The position numbers and the translations under genes are program-made. The notes below the pieces were generated by a model. The model had not been told where the DNA came from, did not search any database, and saw only the letters and a list, made by a program, of their open reading frames with translations. From an uncultured Lachnospiraceae bacterium (GTDB lineage Bacteria > Bacillota > Clostridia > Lachnospirales > Lachnospiraceae): a stretch of DNA of 64,000 nt. The stretch is from contig CAJUED010000008.1 in the NCBI GenBank assembly GCA_910585075.1, forward strand, positions 1 to 64,000, given 5' to 3'. The number at the start of each line of letters is the position of its first letter. The stretch's first letter is position 1. Below, piece after piece: positions 24,112 to 33,525 of this stretch.

Positions 24112-26031
24112 TTAAAAAGTAAATATAGCGGCACAATAAGGAGGAAGATCAAAAGTGATGCTGTAATCTCTGTAATCGCACAATTCCTTCTTAGCGGTAA
24201 TTTCACTGGGTACCACTTCCCCCGAACCGCCAAATCTTTCCTCCGTACTGCAAAGGAGCAGCTTATATTTCTTCTTTACAGGCACGCCTAATTCGTAGTT
24301 TTCCCATGTCATAGGCGTCATGTTAATCACAAACAGAAGGTGATTTTTGCCATCGGAGGATTTTCTGAAAAAGCTGTAGGTGCTTCTCTCCTTATCGTCG
24401 CAGTTAAGCCACTCAAACCCATCCCAGGAATTATCAATCTCATACAGACAGGGATATTTCCTGTAAAGCTTTAAAAGCTCCTTCACATATTCCTGAAGTC
24501 CCTTGTTTAAATCCTCTCCAAGTAAAAACCAATCCAGTTCCCGCTCCTCGCTCCATTCCCGCTCCTGGCCGAATTCCTGGCCCATGAAAAGAAGCTTCTT
24601 CCCGGCGTGGCCAAACATAAAGGTGTATCCACAGCGGAGATTTGCATATTTGTCCACTTGATATCCGGGCATTTTGTTTACCATGGAGCATTTCAGATGC
24701 ACTACCTCATCATGAGAAAGGGGCAAAATATAGTTTTCACTGTCATTGTAAGTCATGGCAAAGGTCATACTGTAGTGATTGTCTTTTCTGAAATAGGGGT
24801 CCAGCTTCATGTATTCACAGAAATCATGCATCCATCCCATATTCCATTTGAAAGAAAATCCCAGGCCGTCATCCTCTATTTTTCCTGTCACCTTAGGCCA
24901 TGCCGTAGATTCCTCGGCTATTGTCAAAAATCCCGGATATGTACCCAAAACCACGGAATTCAAATGTTTAAAGAACTCGATTGCCTCCAGATTCTTATTT
25001 CCGCCATAGATGTTCGGCACCCACTGTCCATCCTGTTTCCCGTAATCCAGATACAGCATGGAAGCCACCGCATCCACACGGATTCCATCAATGTGATATT
25101 CTTTAATCCAGAACAGCACATTGGCTATCAGGAAATTCTTTACCTCTGTCTTACCGTAATTAAATATCTTCGTACCCCAGTCAGGATGCTCTCCCTTACG
25201 AGGGTCCGGATCCTCGAAAATACACTGTCCGTCAAATCTTCCAAGACCATGGGCGTCGGTTGCAAAGTGAGCCGGTACCCAGTCCAAAATAACGCCTATT
25301 TTATTTTTGTGAAGCTTGTTGATCAGATACATGAAGTCTTCCGGTTCCCCGTAGCGGGAGGTGGGCGCATAATATCCTGTCACCTGATACCCCCAGGAAC
25401 CGTCAAAAGGATGCTCCGCAATCCCCATCAATTCTATATGGGTGTACTTCATTTCTTTTAAATATTCCACAATTCTGTCTGCGAATTCACGGTAATTGTA
25501 ATATCCCTTTTCCTCCGGCCTTGGATGGCGCATCCAGGAGCCGATATGGCATTCATAAATTGCCACAGGTTCTTTGTTATAATCCTTACCGGAACGCTCT
25601 TTCATCCACACATCATCCGTCCACTTAAATCCGGATATATCCACGGTTCGGGATGCCGTACCGGGCCGAAGCTCCGCACTGTTAGCAAAAGGGTCGGCCT
25701 TGTACAATTTCTCACCGTCAGGCGTTGTAATCAGAAATTTGTACAGCTCATGAACACCTACTCCCGGAATAAAGGCCGTATAAATTCCTCCGGGCCCAAT
25801 TTTTTCCATGGGATTTGCAATCTCATCCCAGCCGTTGAATGTGCCTATCACATGGACACTTGCTGCGTTGGGCGCCCATACGCCAAAAAACATACCCTTC
25901 TCTCCATTTTCAACGGAAGGGTGAGCCCCCAGCTTTTTGTAAATGTCGTAATGTGTCCCCTGGGCGAACAGATATTGATCCGCCTCTGAAATAAAAACTT
26001 CCGCTTCTGTTTTTTTGCTTTTTGCCTCCAT
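24112..26031 (-). CDS. glgB: 1,4-alpha-glucan branching enzyme
   Basis: A 639-residue GH13 enzyme that forms alpha-1,6 branches in glycogen. An N-terminal CBM48 (about 38-120, VWAPNAASVHVIGTFNGWD) precedes the catalytic barrel. The barrel shows the four GH13 regions: DWVPAHF, DGIRVDAVASMLYLDY with the nucleophile Asp, TIAEEST with the acid/base Glu, and LSHDEVVH with the third carboxylate. The start MEAKSKK is eight bases after GGGGG. No other glycogen genes are adjacent. The gene follows the TPR/AAA-like gene by about 17 bp and is probably cotranscribed with it. Confidence 0.95.
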   Translation of the reverse strand: MEAKSKKTEAEVFISEADQYLFAQGTHYDIYKKLGAHPSVENGEKGMFFGVWAPNAASVHVIGTFNGWDEIANPMEKIGPGGIYTAFIPGVGVHELYKFLITTPDGEKLYKADPFANSAELRPGTASRTVDISGFKWTDDVWMKERSGKDYNKEPVAIYECHIGSWMRHPRPEEKGYYNYREFADRIVEYLKEMKYTHIELMGIAEHPFDGSWGYQVTGYYAPTSRYGEPEDFMYLINKLHKNKIGVILDWVPAHFATDAHGLGRFDGQCIFEDPDPRKGEHPDWGTKIFNYGKTEVKNFLIANVLFWIKEYHIDGIRVDAVASMLYLDYGKQDGQWVPNIYGGNKNLEAIEFFKHLNSVVLGTYPGFLTIAEESTAWPKVTGKIEDDGLGFSFKWNMGWMHDFCEYMKLDPYFRKDNHYSMTFAMTYNDSENYILPLSHDEVVHLKCSMVNKMPGYQVDKYANLRCGYTFMFGHAGKKLLFMGQEFGQEREWSEERELDWFLLGEDLNKGLQEYVKELLKLYRKYPCLYEIDNSWDGFEWLNCDDKERSTYSFFRKSSDGKNHLLFVINMTPMTWENYELGVPVKKKYKLLLCSTEERFGGSGEVVPSEITAKKELCDYRDYSITFDLPPYCAAIFTF

Positions 26032-26048
26032 AATAAAAACCCCCATTT

Positions 26049-29000
26049 TTAATAATGCATAAAATCTTTTTCCCGTAATACAATCATATCTTCTTCGTCA
26101 TAACGCTTTCCCAGTAAAACATCAAAGAAATGCTTTGGCGTTTTCTTGTCCGCATAATAAATTGCCTCGTCAACCAATTCCTCAATCTCTGTGAGCGTAA
26201 CCTCATGGTCGCTGGTCTGCATATCCGCAATTCTGGTGTGCAGTGCCAAAACTCCCAGCTCGTCTATCACATATTCCTGGCCCAGCGCATATTTCTTAGC
26301 GTACTTTACAAGGGTCTGGTCGTCTAAGGCTTCCACATCCACCCTTAAGTTGAACACATTTTTTAAATCGGGATATTTCTCCAGGAAATCATTCATTCCT
26401 GTCTTGATATCCTCCAAAAGGACAATCAGGCCCTTCTCTTCCTGATTCAGTTCCTTCAAAAGCTGTTCTACCGTAGCCTTTTTCATGGAAGCGGCGCCCT
26501 CTATAATCAGCGCTCCTCCGGAAAGCTTGGACAAAGTTGCCGGTACATCTTTTTTGTTCATGGTTATTCCGGAAATTTTAGCAACCTTTCCGGAAAAGTT
26601 ACTGTCGGAGAGCTGTATCTCTTTTACAAGGAGCTTGGCAAGCGCAATGGTTCCCGTACCCTCCTCGCCGGTTATGATTACATTTCCCGTATAAGACGCC
26701 ATACTGATGTTATCAATGGCCTCCACAATCTGTCTTCTGGTTCGTTTATGGTGAATAAACGGAGCGAACTGTTCTCTTTCACTGTTTGTCATTTCCCTGA
26801 CAGTGGAAGATTTATTTTCATTTTCTTTGTCGTTCTCCGCCTCATTCTTTTTCACCTTCTTTTCTTTGGTAAATGGAATGGGGGAGCCTTTTTTCGCCTT
26901 CGGCTCTTTCCCTTCGGATTCTCCGGCCTGACGGGGAACTTTCTTTGTTTTCTTTAAAGGCGCTTTCGGCGTGTTTTCAGCCAAATCAGACGAATCAGAC
27001 GAATCCTCCGATGCTTCCTCCGCACCTTCTTCGATATCTTCATCATTATCGCCTTTGGTATTTTTGCTATTGGCATTTTTGCCAATGGTACTACTACTGT
27101 CTGCGCTGCTGCCTGTAATATCATCCGCGTCTTCTTCGAAATCACTATCAGTACCGCTTTCAGAATCCTCGGCCATCTCCTCATCCGCCGACAATTCCTC
27201 AACAGATATTTCTCCAGCCCTGCTGGTGGCTCTGCTGGCAGCCTCGCCGGTTTCTTCTTCCGAAATATCCGCCCTTATATCATCCTCATCGTCCTCTAAC
27301 ATTTTAAGTACAAGAGGATTTAAATTTTTCTCAAACTCCTCGAAATCCCTTGACTTCTCCACTGCCTCTTTTAAGAGCTGTTTTTTCACTGCCTCCTCGG
27401 AAGCTGCGTCACTTTCTCCCTCTGATTTCGCCTTTTTATCGATATCGGAAACCTTTACCACCTTGGGACGTTCTTCAGCAGCCCTTCGTTTTTCTTCTTT
27501 TATGGCGGCTGATACCATTACCTTTTCAAGTTCTTCCAAAAGACCTGACTTGGTGGATTCGTCAAAATCCTTAAAAAGCGTGTCCGTCTGCTGGTGCACG
27601 CGCCTGCGGATATCTTCCATCCGTTTACGCTCGTTTTCCTGCTTTGTTTTTTCCCATTCGGCCATAATATCTTCTATACTCAGCTGGCCGGTAATCTGTT
27701 TTTCTACTTTTTCTTCCTCAGGAACAATCAAGGAAATCTGCCCGTCATAATCCTGTGAAAGTATGTTATCAAAACCTGACTTTTTGTGAAAGGTTCTTAT
27801 GATTCCCGTATTGCTCAGAGCAGAATCCGAACCGGACCCTGTAAGGGATGTATTTTCATCCTCCGAGCGAGGTTTTCCTTCTTCACCAGGCATTCCAAGC
27901 TGCTCTTTTACCGGTTCGAATAAAGATTTTGAACCGTTTTTTTCCGCCAGCTCGGAAATTACTTCCTGAATATTAACCTCGGCCGTATTTCCAAAAAATA
28001 CTTCCTCAGAGCCCTCCTCCACAGGCTGGCTTATAGAACGCAATGAAGACTGGTTTCCTCCATTTCCGGATGTATCAATATTTTCTGGCATTCCTCCCGT
28101 AGTACTTCCCGCAATCTTTCCTGTGGTACTTCCTGGGATATTTCCCGTGGTATTCCCTGAAATCTCTCCTATGAAATTTCTCTGGACCGTATCTTTCGTG
28201 ACACCGGTTCCCGGAGTATGTTCTATTGCTGCTGACGGTTCCTTTTTTACATCCTGTACTCTGCCGCCGTCACCGCCTGATAAACCGTAATCTGAAGCGG
28301 ACTGTGTACCGCCGCTCTCCTGTTGCAGGGAATTATCCTGGGATTTTAACTGTTCTTTTTCCTCCGGATGAGTCTGAGAGTCCAGCCCTGTAACGGGTTC
28401 GTACACCTTCGTCTTCATCAACCTGCTGATTCCGGTCTCCACTACGGGCTCTTCCGGCAGCGTATCCTGAACCTTGTTTTCCTCTAAGAACTCTTTCATA
28501 CTCTCCGCAAGTTCTTTTTGAAGATTCAGGGTATTATATTGGCTTACATCAACTGTTTTAACCTGTATGTCAAGTTCTTCCTTTTCAGGCATCTCCTGCG
28601 TGTCGTTCTTTAATATATTTTCTTCAAGGCTGAACTCATTGTCATCCTCTTCCTCGGTTACCTCGCCCACCTTCTCCTGCATCTGCTGCTGGTCAACCGC
28701 ATAATCGGATTCTATAAAGCCCCCTGTTTCTTTCATCTGCTCATACTTAATCTGCTGTTCGTCACTTAAAGGGCTGTGCAGCATTTTAAGCTCCAAACCT
28801 TTTAATACATATCTTCCCTCGCCAAACCAGAGGAACATTTCATCACATTCCTCAACACATTTTGAGGTAAGTCCCACCCTGTGATAAAGATAAGCCAGCT
28901 CGTAAGCCCATTTTTCCCGATAATCCCGCTTTTTCAGCTCCTCTAAAACTTCAATTCTCTCCTCTAAGCTTACCTCCTGGGCCTCATACAGCTTATATTG

Positions 29001-29339
29001 CAAAATGTAGCGCCCGCTGTCCTTTGGCGCTAATTGAACAAATTCTTTATAATACTCAAGTGCCTGAACATATTCTCCCAGTTTAATAGACAATTCACAA
29101 AGGGAGTAAACGATTAAACGTCCTCCCGTGTGTCTTTCATAGGCCAAAAGAAGAATATCCCTGCTGTCCTCATATCTTCTGTTAATCTTATATAAATCAC
29201 TGATGGTGCACAGCATCATAACGCTTTTTACTCTGCGCCAGTCAATGGCATCTGCTATCTCAACGGCTCTTGCATATTCTCCCTCTGCAATCAGAGATTT
29301 GATTTCATCCGCGCGCACTTTGTATTCGTATTTATCCAA
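26049..29339 (-). CDS. TPR protein with long acidic linker and degenerate AAA+ domain
   Basis: A 1,096-residue protein of unknown function. Residues 1-200 are helical and TPR-like (LSIKLGEYVQALEYYKEFVQLAPKDSG). About 220-840 is low-complexity, rich in Glu, Ser, Gly and Asp, with short GNTTGNIPGSTTGKIAGSTTG-type repeats. The last 245 residues look like an AAA+ module of the CbxX/Spo0VK type (TRRQIVEAIDNISMASYTGNVIITG). However, its P-loop reads GEEGTGT with no lysine, and the Walker B is LIIEGAASM. I take the TTG of LDKYEYK as start because GAGGTGAG lies just before it. A TTG ten codons earlier is possible. It lies between rsmA and glgB. Confidence 0.65.
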   Translation of the reverse strand: MDKYEYKVRADEIKSLIAEGEYARAVEIADAIDWRRVKSVMMLCTISDLYKINRRYEDSRDILLLAYERHTGGRLIVYSLCELSIKLGEYVQALEYYKEFVQLAPKDSGRYILQYKLYEAQEVSLEERIEVLEELKKRDYREKWAYELAYLYHRVGLTSKCVEECDEMFLWFGEGRYVLKGLELKMLHSPLSDEQQIKYEQMKETGGFIESDYAVDQQQMQEKVGEVTEEEDDNEFSLEENILKNDTQEMPEKEELDIQVKTVDVSQYNTLNLQKELAESMKEFLEENKVQDTLPEEPVVETGISRLMKTKVYEPVTGLDSQTHPEEKEQLKSQDNSLQQESGGTQSASDYGLSGGDGGRVQDVKKEPSAAIEHTPGTGVTKDTVQRNFIGEISGNTTGNIPGSTTGKIAGSTTGGMPENIDTSGNGGNQSSLRSISQPVEEGSEEVFFGNTAEVNIQEVISELAEKNGSKSLFEPVKEQLGMPGEEGKPRSEDENTSLTGSGSDSALSNTGIIRTFHKKSGFDNILSQDYDGQISLIVPEEEKVEKQITGQLSIEDIMAEWEKTKQENERKRMEDIRRRVHQQTDTLFKDFDESTKSGLLEELEKVMVSAAIKEEKRRAAEERPKVVKVSDIDKKAKSEGESDAASEEAVKKQLLKEAVEKSRDFEEFEKNLNPLVLKMLEDDEDDIRADISEEETGEAASRATSRAGEISVEELSADEEMAEDSESGTDSDFEEDADDITGSSADSSSTIGKNANSKNTKGDNDEDIEEGAEEASEDSSDSSDLAENTPKAPLKKTKKVPRQAGESEGKEPKAKKGSPIPFTKEKKVKKNEAENDKENENKSSTVREMTNSEREQFAPFIHHKRTRRQIVEAIDNISMASYTGNVIITGEEGTGTIALAKLLVKEIQLSDSNFSGKVAKISGITMNKKDVPATLSKLSGGALIIEGAASMKKATVEQLLKELNQEEKGLIVLLEDIKTGMNDFLEKYPDLKNVFNLRVDVEALDDQTLVKYAKKYALGQEYVIDELGVLALHTRIADMQTSDHEVTLTEIEELVDEAIYYADKKTPKHFFDVLLGKRYDEEDMIVLREKDFMHY

Positions 29340-29451
29340 GGTACTCACCTCATATATTATCTGCCGCAAGGCATACTTATCCTATTTTCATCTTTTTAGT
29401 TTACCATATGCCTTTTCTTCTGTCAAAAAAATATGACGAAAGACGGCAAAT

Positions 29452-30330
29452 CTAAAGCAAATTACATAAACCGGCAAATTGCTCTAAAGAAAGCGTTTCG
29501 CCTCTGACGGAAGTATTTAATCCCATCCTCTCAAGTGCATCACATACTTCCTGCCTTGTGACTTTCGTTGGGGTTCCCTGATTGTCTACGAGGGATGTTG
29601 CGTTAGCAAGGGCGTTGGCGAGGGTTTTTCTCCGCTGATTAAAAGCGGCGCGTATGATGGAAAAAAGTTTCTTTTCATTTGTTACTTTAACCGGAGGTTC
29701 GCTGTGTTTAGTAAGCCTGATGACAGCGCTCCCTACGGTAGGTCTTGGCATGAAGCAGGAAGGAGGAACGTTCATCATAACCTCCGGCTTCGCATAATAC
29801 TGTACGGCAAGGCTGAGGGCTCCATAGTCCTTGGTGCCGGGCCCTGCCTGCATCCGGTCCGCCACTTCCTTTTGCACCATAATTGTGATGCTGTAAAAAG
29901 GCACCTGGCCCTCTAACAATCCCATAATGATTGGCGTTGTAATATAATAAGGCAGATTGGCCACCACCTTAAGGGCCTTTCCATTATTTTTTTCTTCTGC
30001 CAGGTTTCCCACGTCAATGTTTAAAATATCTTCATTGATCACAGTCACATTTTCATATTCCGAAAGGGTTTCCCCAAGAATTGGAATCAGGTTTTTATCT
30101 ATCTCCACAGCCACCACTTCTCTTGCACTTTCCGCAAGATACTGTGTCATGGTGCCTATACCCGGACCAATCTCAAGCACACAATCCTCCTTTGTAATCT
30201 CAGCCGCATCAATGATTTTTCCCAAAATATTAGCGTCAATCAAAAAATTCTGCCCATACCTTTTCTGAAAATTGAAACCGTATTTTTTAATAATTTCCCC
30301 TGTTGCTGTGGGTGTTGCAAGATAGGCCAT
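29452..30330 (-). CDS. rsmA: 16S rRNA (adenine1518/1519-N6)-dimethyltransferase
   Basis: A 292-residue KsgA/RsmA enzyme that dimethylates two adjacent adenines in the 3' terminal helix of 16S rRNA. It has the family start (YGFNFQKRYGQNFLIDANIL), the SAM-binding loop LEIGPGIGTMTQYLA (about 55-69) and the catalytic NLPYYITTPI motif (about 128-137). The C-terminal domain contains RRKTLANAL. TatD lies upstream on the same strand with about 150 bp between. Confidence 0.96.
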   Translation of the reverse strand: MAYLATPTATGEIIKKYGFNFQKRYGQNFLIDANILGKIIDAAEITKEDCVLEIGPGIGTMTQYLAESAREVVAVEIDKNLIPILGETLSEYENVTVINEDILNIDVGNLAEEKNNGKALKVVANLPYYITTPIIMGLLEGQVPFYSITIMVQKEVADRMQAGPGTKDYGALSLAVQYYAKPEVMMNVPPSCFMPRPTVGSAVIRLTKHSEPPVKVTNEKKLFSIIRAAFNQRRKTLANALANATSLVDNQGTPTKVTRQEVCDALERMGLNTSVRGETLSLEQFAGLCNLL

Positions 30331-30478
30331 ATGCTCTACTCCTTATCCTCTCGTTTTCATAATACCTTATGTCACTTTCTATAAGCACAATATTCCATTC
30401 ATTACCTGCAAAAGCCGAATGCCCGGGGATGCCATAAGTACTTCTGTTCCTGGCATCTCTTATACATGACTATTTTCC

Positions 30479-31249
30479 TTATCGCTCGCGGAAATAAAAG
30501 CCCTTTGCATTTTGCATAGCCTGCACCAGCACTTCTTCCTTACTGATTTTCTTTATCTCGGAAAGCTTCTGTGCCACAAAATCAATATAGGAGGACCGGT
30601 TTCTTTTTCCACGGTAGGGCTCCGGTGCAAGATAAGGACAATCCGTTTCCAGTAAAATCCGGTTCATGGGAATATATTCCGCTGCCTCTACCAGCTTTCT
30701 GGCATTTTTAAAAGTGATTACCCCGCCGATTCCAAAGTAATAATCCATATCCAGATATTCTCTTGCGCTCTCCTTTGTATAAGAAAAACAATGAATTACT
30801 CCTGCGGTCTTATTTTTTTGCCAGCTTTTTAAAATTTCAAGGGTATCCTTCGCCGCATCCCTGGAATGCACAACAATAGGCAGATTCACTTCGCTTGCCA
30901 GCCACAGCTGCTTTTCGAACCACTTTTTCTGAATATCTTTATCCGGGTCAGGCCAGTAATAATCGAGACCGATTTCCCCTATGGCCACTACCTTTGGCTC
31001 CGCCGCCTTACTTTTAAGCCATGCTATATCTTCTTCCGTCAATTCTCCTGTTTCCGAGGGATGAACACCAATTGCCGCATAAATAAAGGAATACTTTTCT
31101 GCAAGCTCCAAGGTTTTCTTTGTGGACTCTATACTGGCGCCTATATTTACAATAAAATCCACGCCGCTCTCATGCATGCTCATCAGCAGCTCGTCCCTGT
31201 CTGCGTCAAAAGCCTCATCATCATAATGTCCGTGTGTGTCAAATATCAT
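30479..31249 (-). CDS. tatD: TatD-family metal-dependent DNase/hydrolase
   Basis: A 256-residue TIM-barrel hydrolase. Metal-binding residues are visible: FDTHGHYDD (His6, His8), AIGEIGLDYY, IVVHSRDA, GVIHCFS and LLETDCPYLAPEP. Family members have 3'-5' exonuclease activity. The start MIFDTHGH is nine bases after AAGGAG. An upstream ATG would add 28 residues with no family match. It lies just upstream of rsmA, a frequent pairing in Firmicutes. Confidence 0.94.
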   Translation of the reverse strand: MIFDTHGHYDDEAFDADRDELLMSMHESGVDFIVNIGASIESTKKTLELAEKYSFIYAAIGVHPSETGELTEEDIAWLKSKAAEPKVVAIGEIGLDYYWPDPDKDIQKKWFEKQLWLASEVNLPIVVHSRDAAKDTLEILKSWQKNKTAGVIHCFSYTKESAREYLDMDYYFGIGGVITFKNARKLVEAAEYIPMNRILLETDCPYLAPEPYRGKRNRSSYIDFVAQKLSEIKKISKEEVLVQAMQNAKGFYFRER

Positions 31250-31476
31250 TTTTACATACTCCTTAACCATAAATATTTCAATCCGCTGCCATCCTGCAAG
31301 ATGTATGGCACAAAAATTTTTGTTTTTTGTCATTTCCTATAGAACAACTGCTCAGTTTATAAATACTCTTGTCCTATATTTGGTGAAAAAACAGCCAAAA
31401 AGATACGCAAAACAAAGCTTTTTCATATACTTCTTAAATAAAAATTAATATTCTTAAAAAAATTTTAAAAAAACTC

Positions 31477-31505
31477 TTGCAAACTAAAACACATTATACT
31501 ATAAT
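31477..31505 (+). promoter_or_regulatory. Promoter of tRNA-Lys
   Basis: TTGCAA (31477-31482), a 17-nt spacer and TATAAT (31500-31505) lie about 50 bp before the mature tRNA. The region 31250-31476 between tatD and this promoter is AT-rich and shows nothing else I can identify. Confidence 0.8.
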
Positions 31506-31556
31506 AACTCTTGCGTTGTAAATGAAACAAATGTTTATAACAGAACTAAATTTTAC

Positions 31557-31629
31557 GCGCCTTTAGCTCAGTTGGTAGAGCACCTGACTCTTAATCAGGG
31601 TGTCCAGGGTTCGAGCCCCTGAAGGCGCA
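31557..31629 (+). tRNA. tRNA-Lys (anticodon CUU)
   Basis: A 73-nt tRNA with acceptor stem GCGCCTT/AAGGCGC and discriminator A. The D-arm is AGCTCAGTTGGTAGAGC, and the anticodon stem CCTGA/TCAGG has loop CTCTTAA, giving anticodon CUU for AAG codons. The T-arm contains GGTTCGAGCCC. No CCA is encoded. Confidence 0.97.
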
Positions 31630-31633
31630 GTGG

Positions 31634-31680
31634 AGTACCATTTTTGAGGACATACGTGCCTTGGGGATGGTGCTTTTTTA
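31634..31680 (+). terminator. Terminator of tRNA-Lys
   Basis: AGTACCAT (31634-31641) pairs with ATGGTGCT (31667-31674) in an 8-bp stem including one G-T pair, followed directly by six T residues. Confidence 0.75.
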
Positions 31681-31697
31681 TTGCCTCAGGCGATAAG

Positions 31698-32591
31698 TCA
31701 AGTGCTTTTCTCATTTGACTGTTGCTTTTTAAACTGTTTTGGCGTGACGCCCTTCCATTTTTTAAATATTTTAATCAAATGACTGCTGTCAGAAAATCCT
31801 GTCTCCTGACTGATATAATTCAAATCAAAATCCGTAAACAAAAGAAGGTCCGATGCTTTGCTTATCCGTATAAACTCAATGTATTCTTTACAGGAACGTC
31901 CGTAATACCGCCTAAAATTTTTTGCAAAGCAAGAGTAGCTCATGTTACACATCTCCGCCAAATCTTCCACCTTAAGCTGCTCGTCCGAATGCTCGTCTAT
32001 ATAAGCCGTAATTCCACGGATGGAATATGTGTCCAAAGGATGGGAAACTGCCGCATCCGTATCAAAACCCTTCTCTCTCCATAATCGGATCAGATATACC
32101 AGAAGAAAACAAATCTGATTATGTACAATAATATCATACCCATAGTTCCTATATTTCAATTCTCTGCGGCACGCCTCAAATATTTCTTCCACGCCAAATC
32201 CCTGCAACTGCGCCTTCTTAAAAAAGATATCAGCCTTTTCGCTTTTAGCCGCACCCTCTAAAATCGTGCGAAGCTTCGGTGCATAACTGTTTTCCGTGTA
32301 AAGCTTATTCACATCAAATTTAATTACACCGTACTTAAGCTGTCCTCCGGTCGCTGTGTAGATGGCGTGCACCGACTCAGGATGAAAAAGGATCAAATCC
32401 CCTGGCTCCACAATATAGTTTTCTCCGTCGCATTCCACCCGGCTTACACCTTCTAACATATAAATCATTTCCATAAAATAGTGAAAATGGGGACGTATGG
32501 GAAACTCCATAGCGGAAGTATCACACAGGAAAGCCTCATAGGGCGAATTGAGCGTGTCAATGTATTCAAAAAAATGCTGCATATTACTCAT
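31698..32591 (-). CDS. AraC-family transcriptional regulator with cupin sensor domain
   Basis: A 297-residue regulator. The N-terminal 140 residues are a cupin-type ligand-binding domain (FPIRPHFHYFMEMIYMLEG, GDLILFHPESVHAI). The C-terminal 100 residues carry two AraC helix-turn-helix units (LAEMCNMSYSCFAKNFRRYYG and ISQETGFSDSSHLIKIFKKWKGVTPKQFK). It starts 12 bp after the stop of the heavy-metal exporter gene on the same strand, so it is probably cotranscribed and may control that transporter. The usual ligands of such cupin domains are sugars or small metabolites, so the link to metals is tentative. Confidence 0.9.
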   Translation of the reverse strand: MSNMQHFFEYIDTLNSPYEAFLCDTSAMEFPIRPHFHYFMEMIYMLEGVSRVECDGENYIVEPGDLILFHPESVHAIYTATGGQLKYGVIKFDVNKLYTENSYAPKLRTILEGAAKSEKADIFFKKAQLQGFGVEEIFEACRRELKYRNYGYDIIVHNQICFLLVYLIRLWREKGFDTDAAVSHPLDTYSIRGITAYIDEHSDEQLKVEDLAEMCNMSYSCFAKNFRRYYGRSCKEYIEFIRISKASDLLLFTDFDLNYISQETGFSDSSHLIKIFKKWKGVTPKQFKKQQSNEKST

Positions 32592-32603
32592 CTCCCAAAC
32601 CGG

Positions 32604-33464
32604 TCAAAACACCACACCTGCCATCTCAATCAGGATGCCGGACAGCACTCCGGCACCGTAAAGAAGCAGCGTAATCCTTATATTTTCCTTCAGATTGTCA
32701 TTCACTCTGTAAAGCACCAGCAAGCCTACACCGGAACCTGCAAGCAGACCGGCAAGCATGGAGCCTGCTCCCAGCACCCCTTCCAGATAAAGCTGGGTAA
32801 GCACCACGGACGAAGCGCAGTTGGGAATCAGTCCCACCATCCCGGCAATAAGCGGTCCTAACAACGATCTTCCCGAGAGAAGCTCAGCCAGTTTTCCTTC
32901 CCCTATGCCCTCTATCACAAGATTTAAAAAAAATGTGATGAGAATCACAAACAAAAAAATCTGCAATGTATGGCTCACCGCCGATTTTAAAATATTTCCT
33001 TCCTCACAGTGGCAATGGTGATGTTCACAGAGATGCTCTATCTGCAATTTTTCTCTGGCATTTCCTTTTTTGCGGTTAATTACCAAATCCGCCAGGAATC
33101 CAAATACAATCCCTATAGCTGCTTTTACCACCAAAATCCTGATAATTGTGGAAATTGGCACCTGCTGCGATATGAATATGGGCAGCATCTCATCCGAAGT
33201 GGATAAAAATACGGCAAATAAGGTGCCAAAAGTGATCATCCGTCCCGCATATAAATTGGACGCAGCCGTAGAAAACCCACACTGAGGGATAATTCCAAGC
33301 ACCCCTCCAAAGACAGGTCCCAACTTCCCGGATTTCTGCATAATCCGACCTGTCCTTTCGCTGGTCTTGTGTTCCACATATTCCATTACCAGATAGGTAA
33401 CAAATAAAAATGGAAGCAGCTTTATGCCATCCACTAATGTATCCAAAATTATATCCTGTATCAT
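32604..33464 (-). CDS. Putative 10-TM heavy-metal (manganese/arsenic-type) exporter
   Basis: A 286-residue polytopic membrane protein with two similar halves. The signatures GVLGIIPQCGFSTAASNLYAGR (about 52-73) and GMVGLIPNCASSVVLTQLYLEG (about 200-221) are each built around IP-x-C. A cytoplasmic metal-binding-like loop, LCEHHHCHCEEG (about 143-154), joins the halves. This matches the putative metal permease family annotated as ArsP_2 or 'putative manganese transporter'. No yybP-ykoY-type leader fits in the 60 bp upstream. It is followed at 12 bp by an AraC regulator. Confidence 0.82.
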   Translation of the reverse strand: MIQDIILDTLVDGIKLLPFLFVTYLVMEYVEHKTSERTGRIMQKSGKLGPVFGGVLGIIPQCGFSTAASNLYAGRMITFGTLFAVFLSTSDEMLPIFISQQVPISTIIRILVVKAAIGIVFGFLADLVINRKKGNAREKLQIEHLCEHHHCHCEEGNILKSAVSHTLQIFLFVILITFFLNLVIEGIGEGKLAELLSGRSLLGPLIAGMVGLIPNCASSVVLTQLYLEGVLGAGSMLAGLLAGSGVGLLVLYRVNDNLKENIRITLLLYGAGVLSGILIEMAGVVF

Positions 33465-33525
33465 TTATATACCCTCTGCATATCCATGAAACCATTGTTT
33501 TTACTATAGCTTATATTATACCCTG

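Noticed and set aside
24607..25461. A 284-codon plus-strand frame
   Set aside because: It is antisense to the clearly conserved glgB catalytic barrel and has no start signal or recognisable motif.
26971..27750. A 259-codon plus-strand frame rich in Ser
   Set aside because: It is the antisense shadow of the acidic low-complexity region of the TPR/AAA-like gene; the Ser runs are the complement of Glu/Asp codons.
30419..30470. GATGCCA/TGGCATC hairpin between tatD and rsmA as a terminator
   Set aside because: The stem is short with a long loop, and no T-run follows on the minus strand.
33465..33525. A metal-responsive riboswitch before the heavy-metal exporter
   Set aside because: Only about 60 bp separate it from the previous gene, too little for a yybP-ykoY element, and no conserved loop is present.
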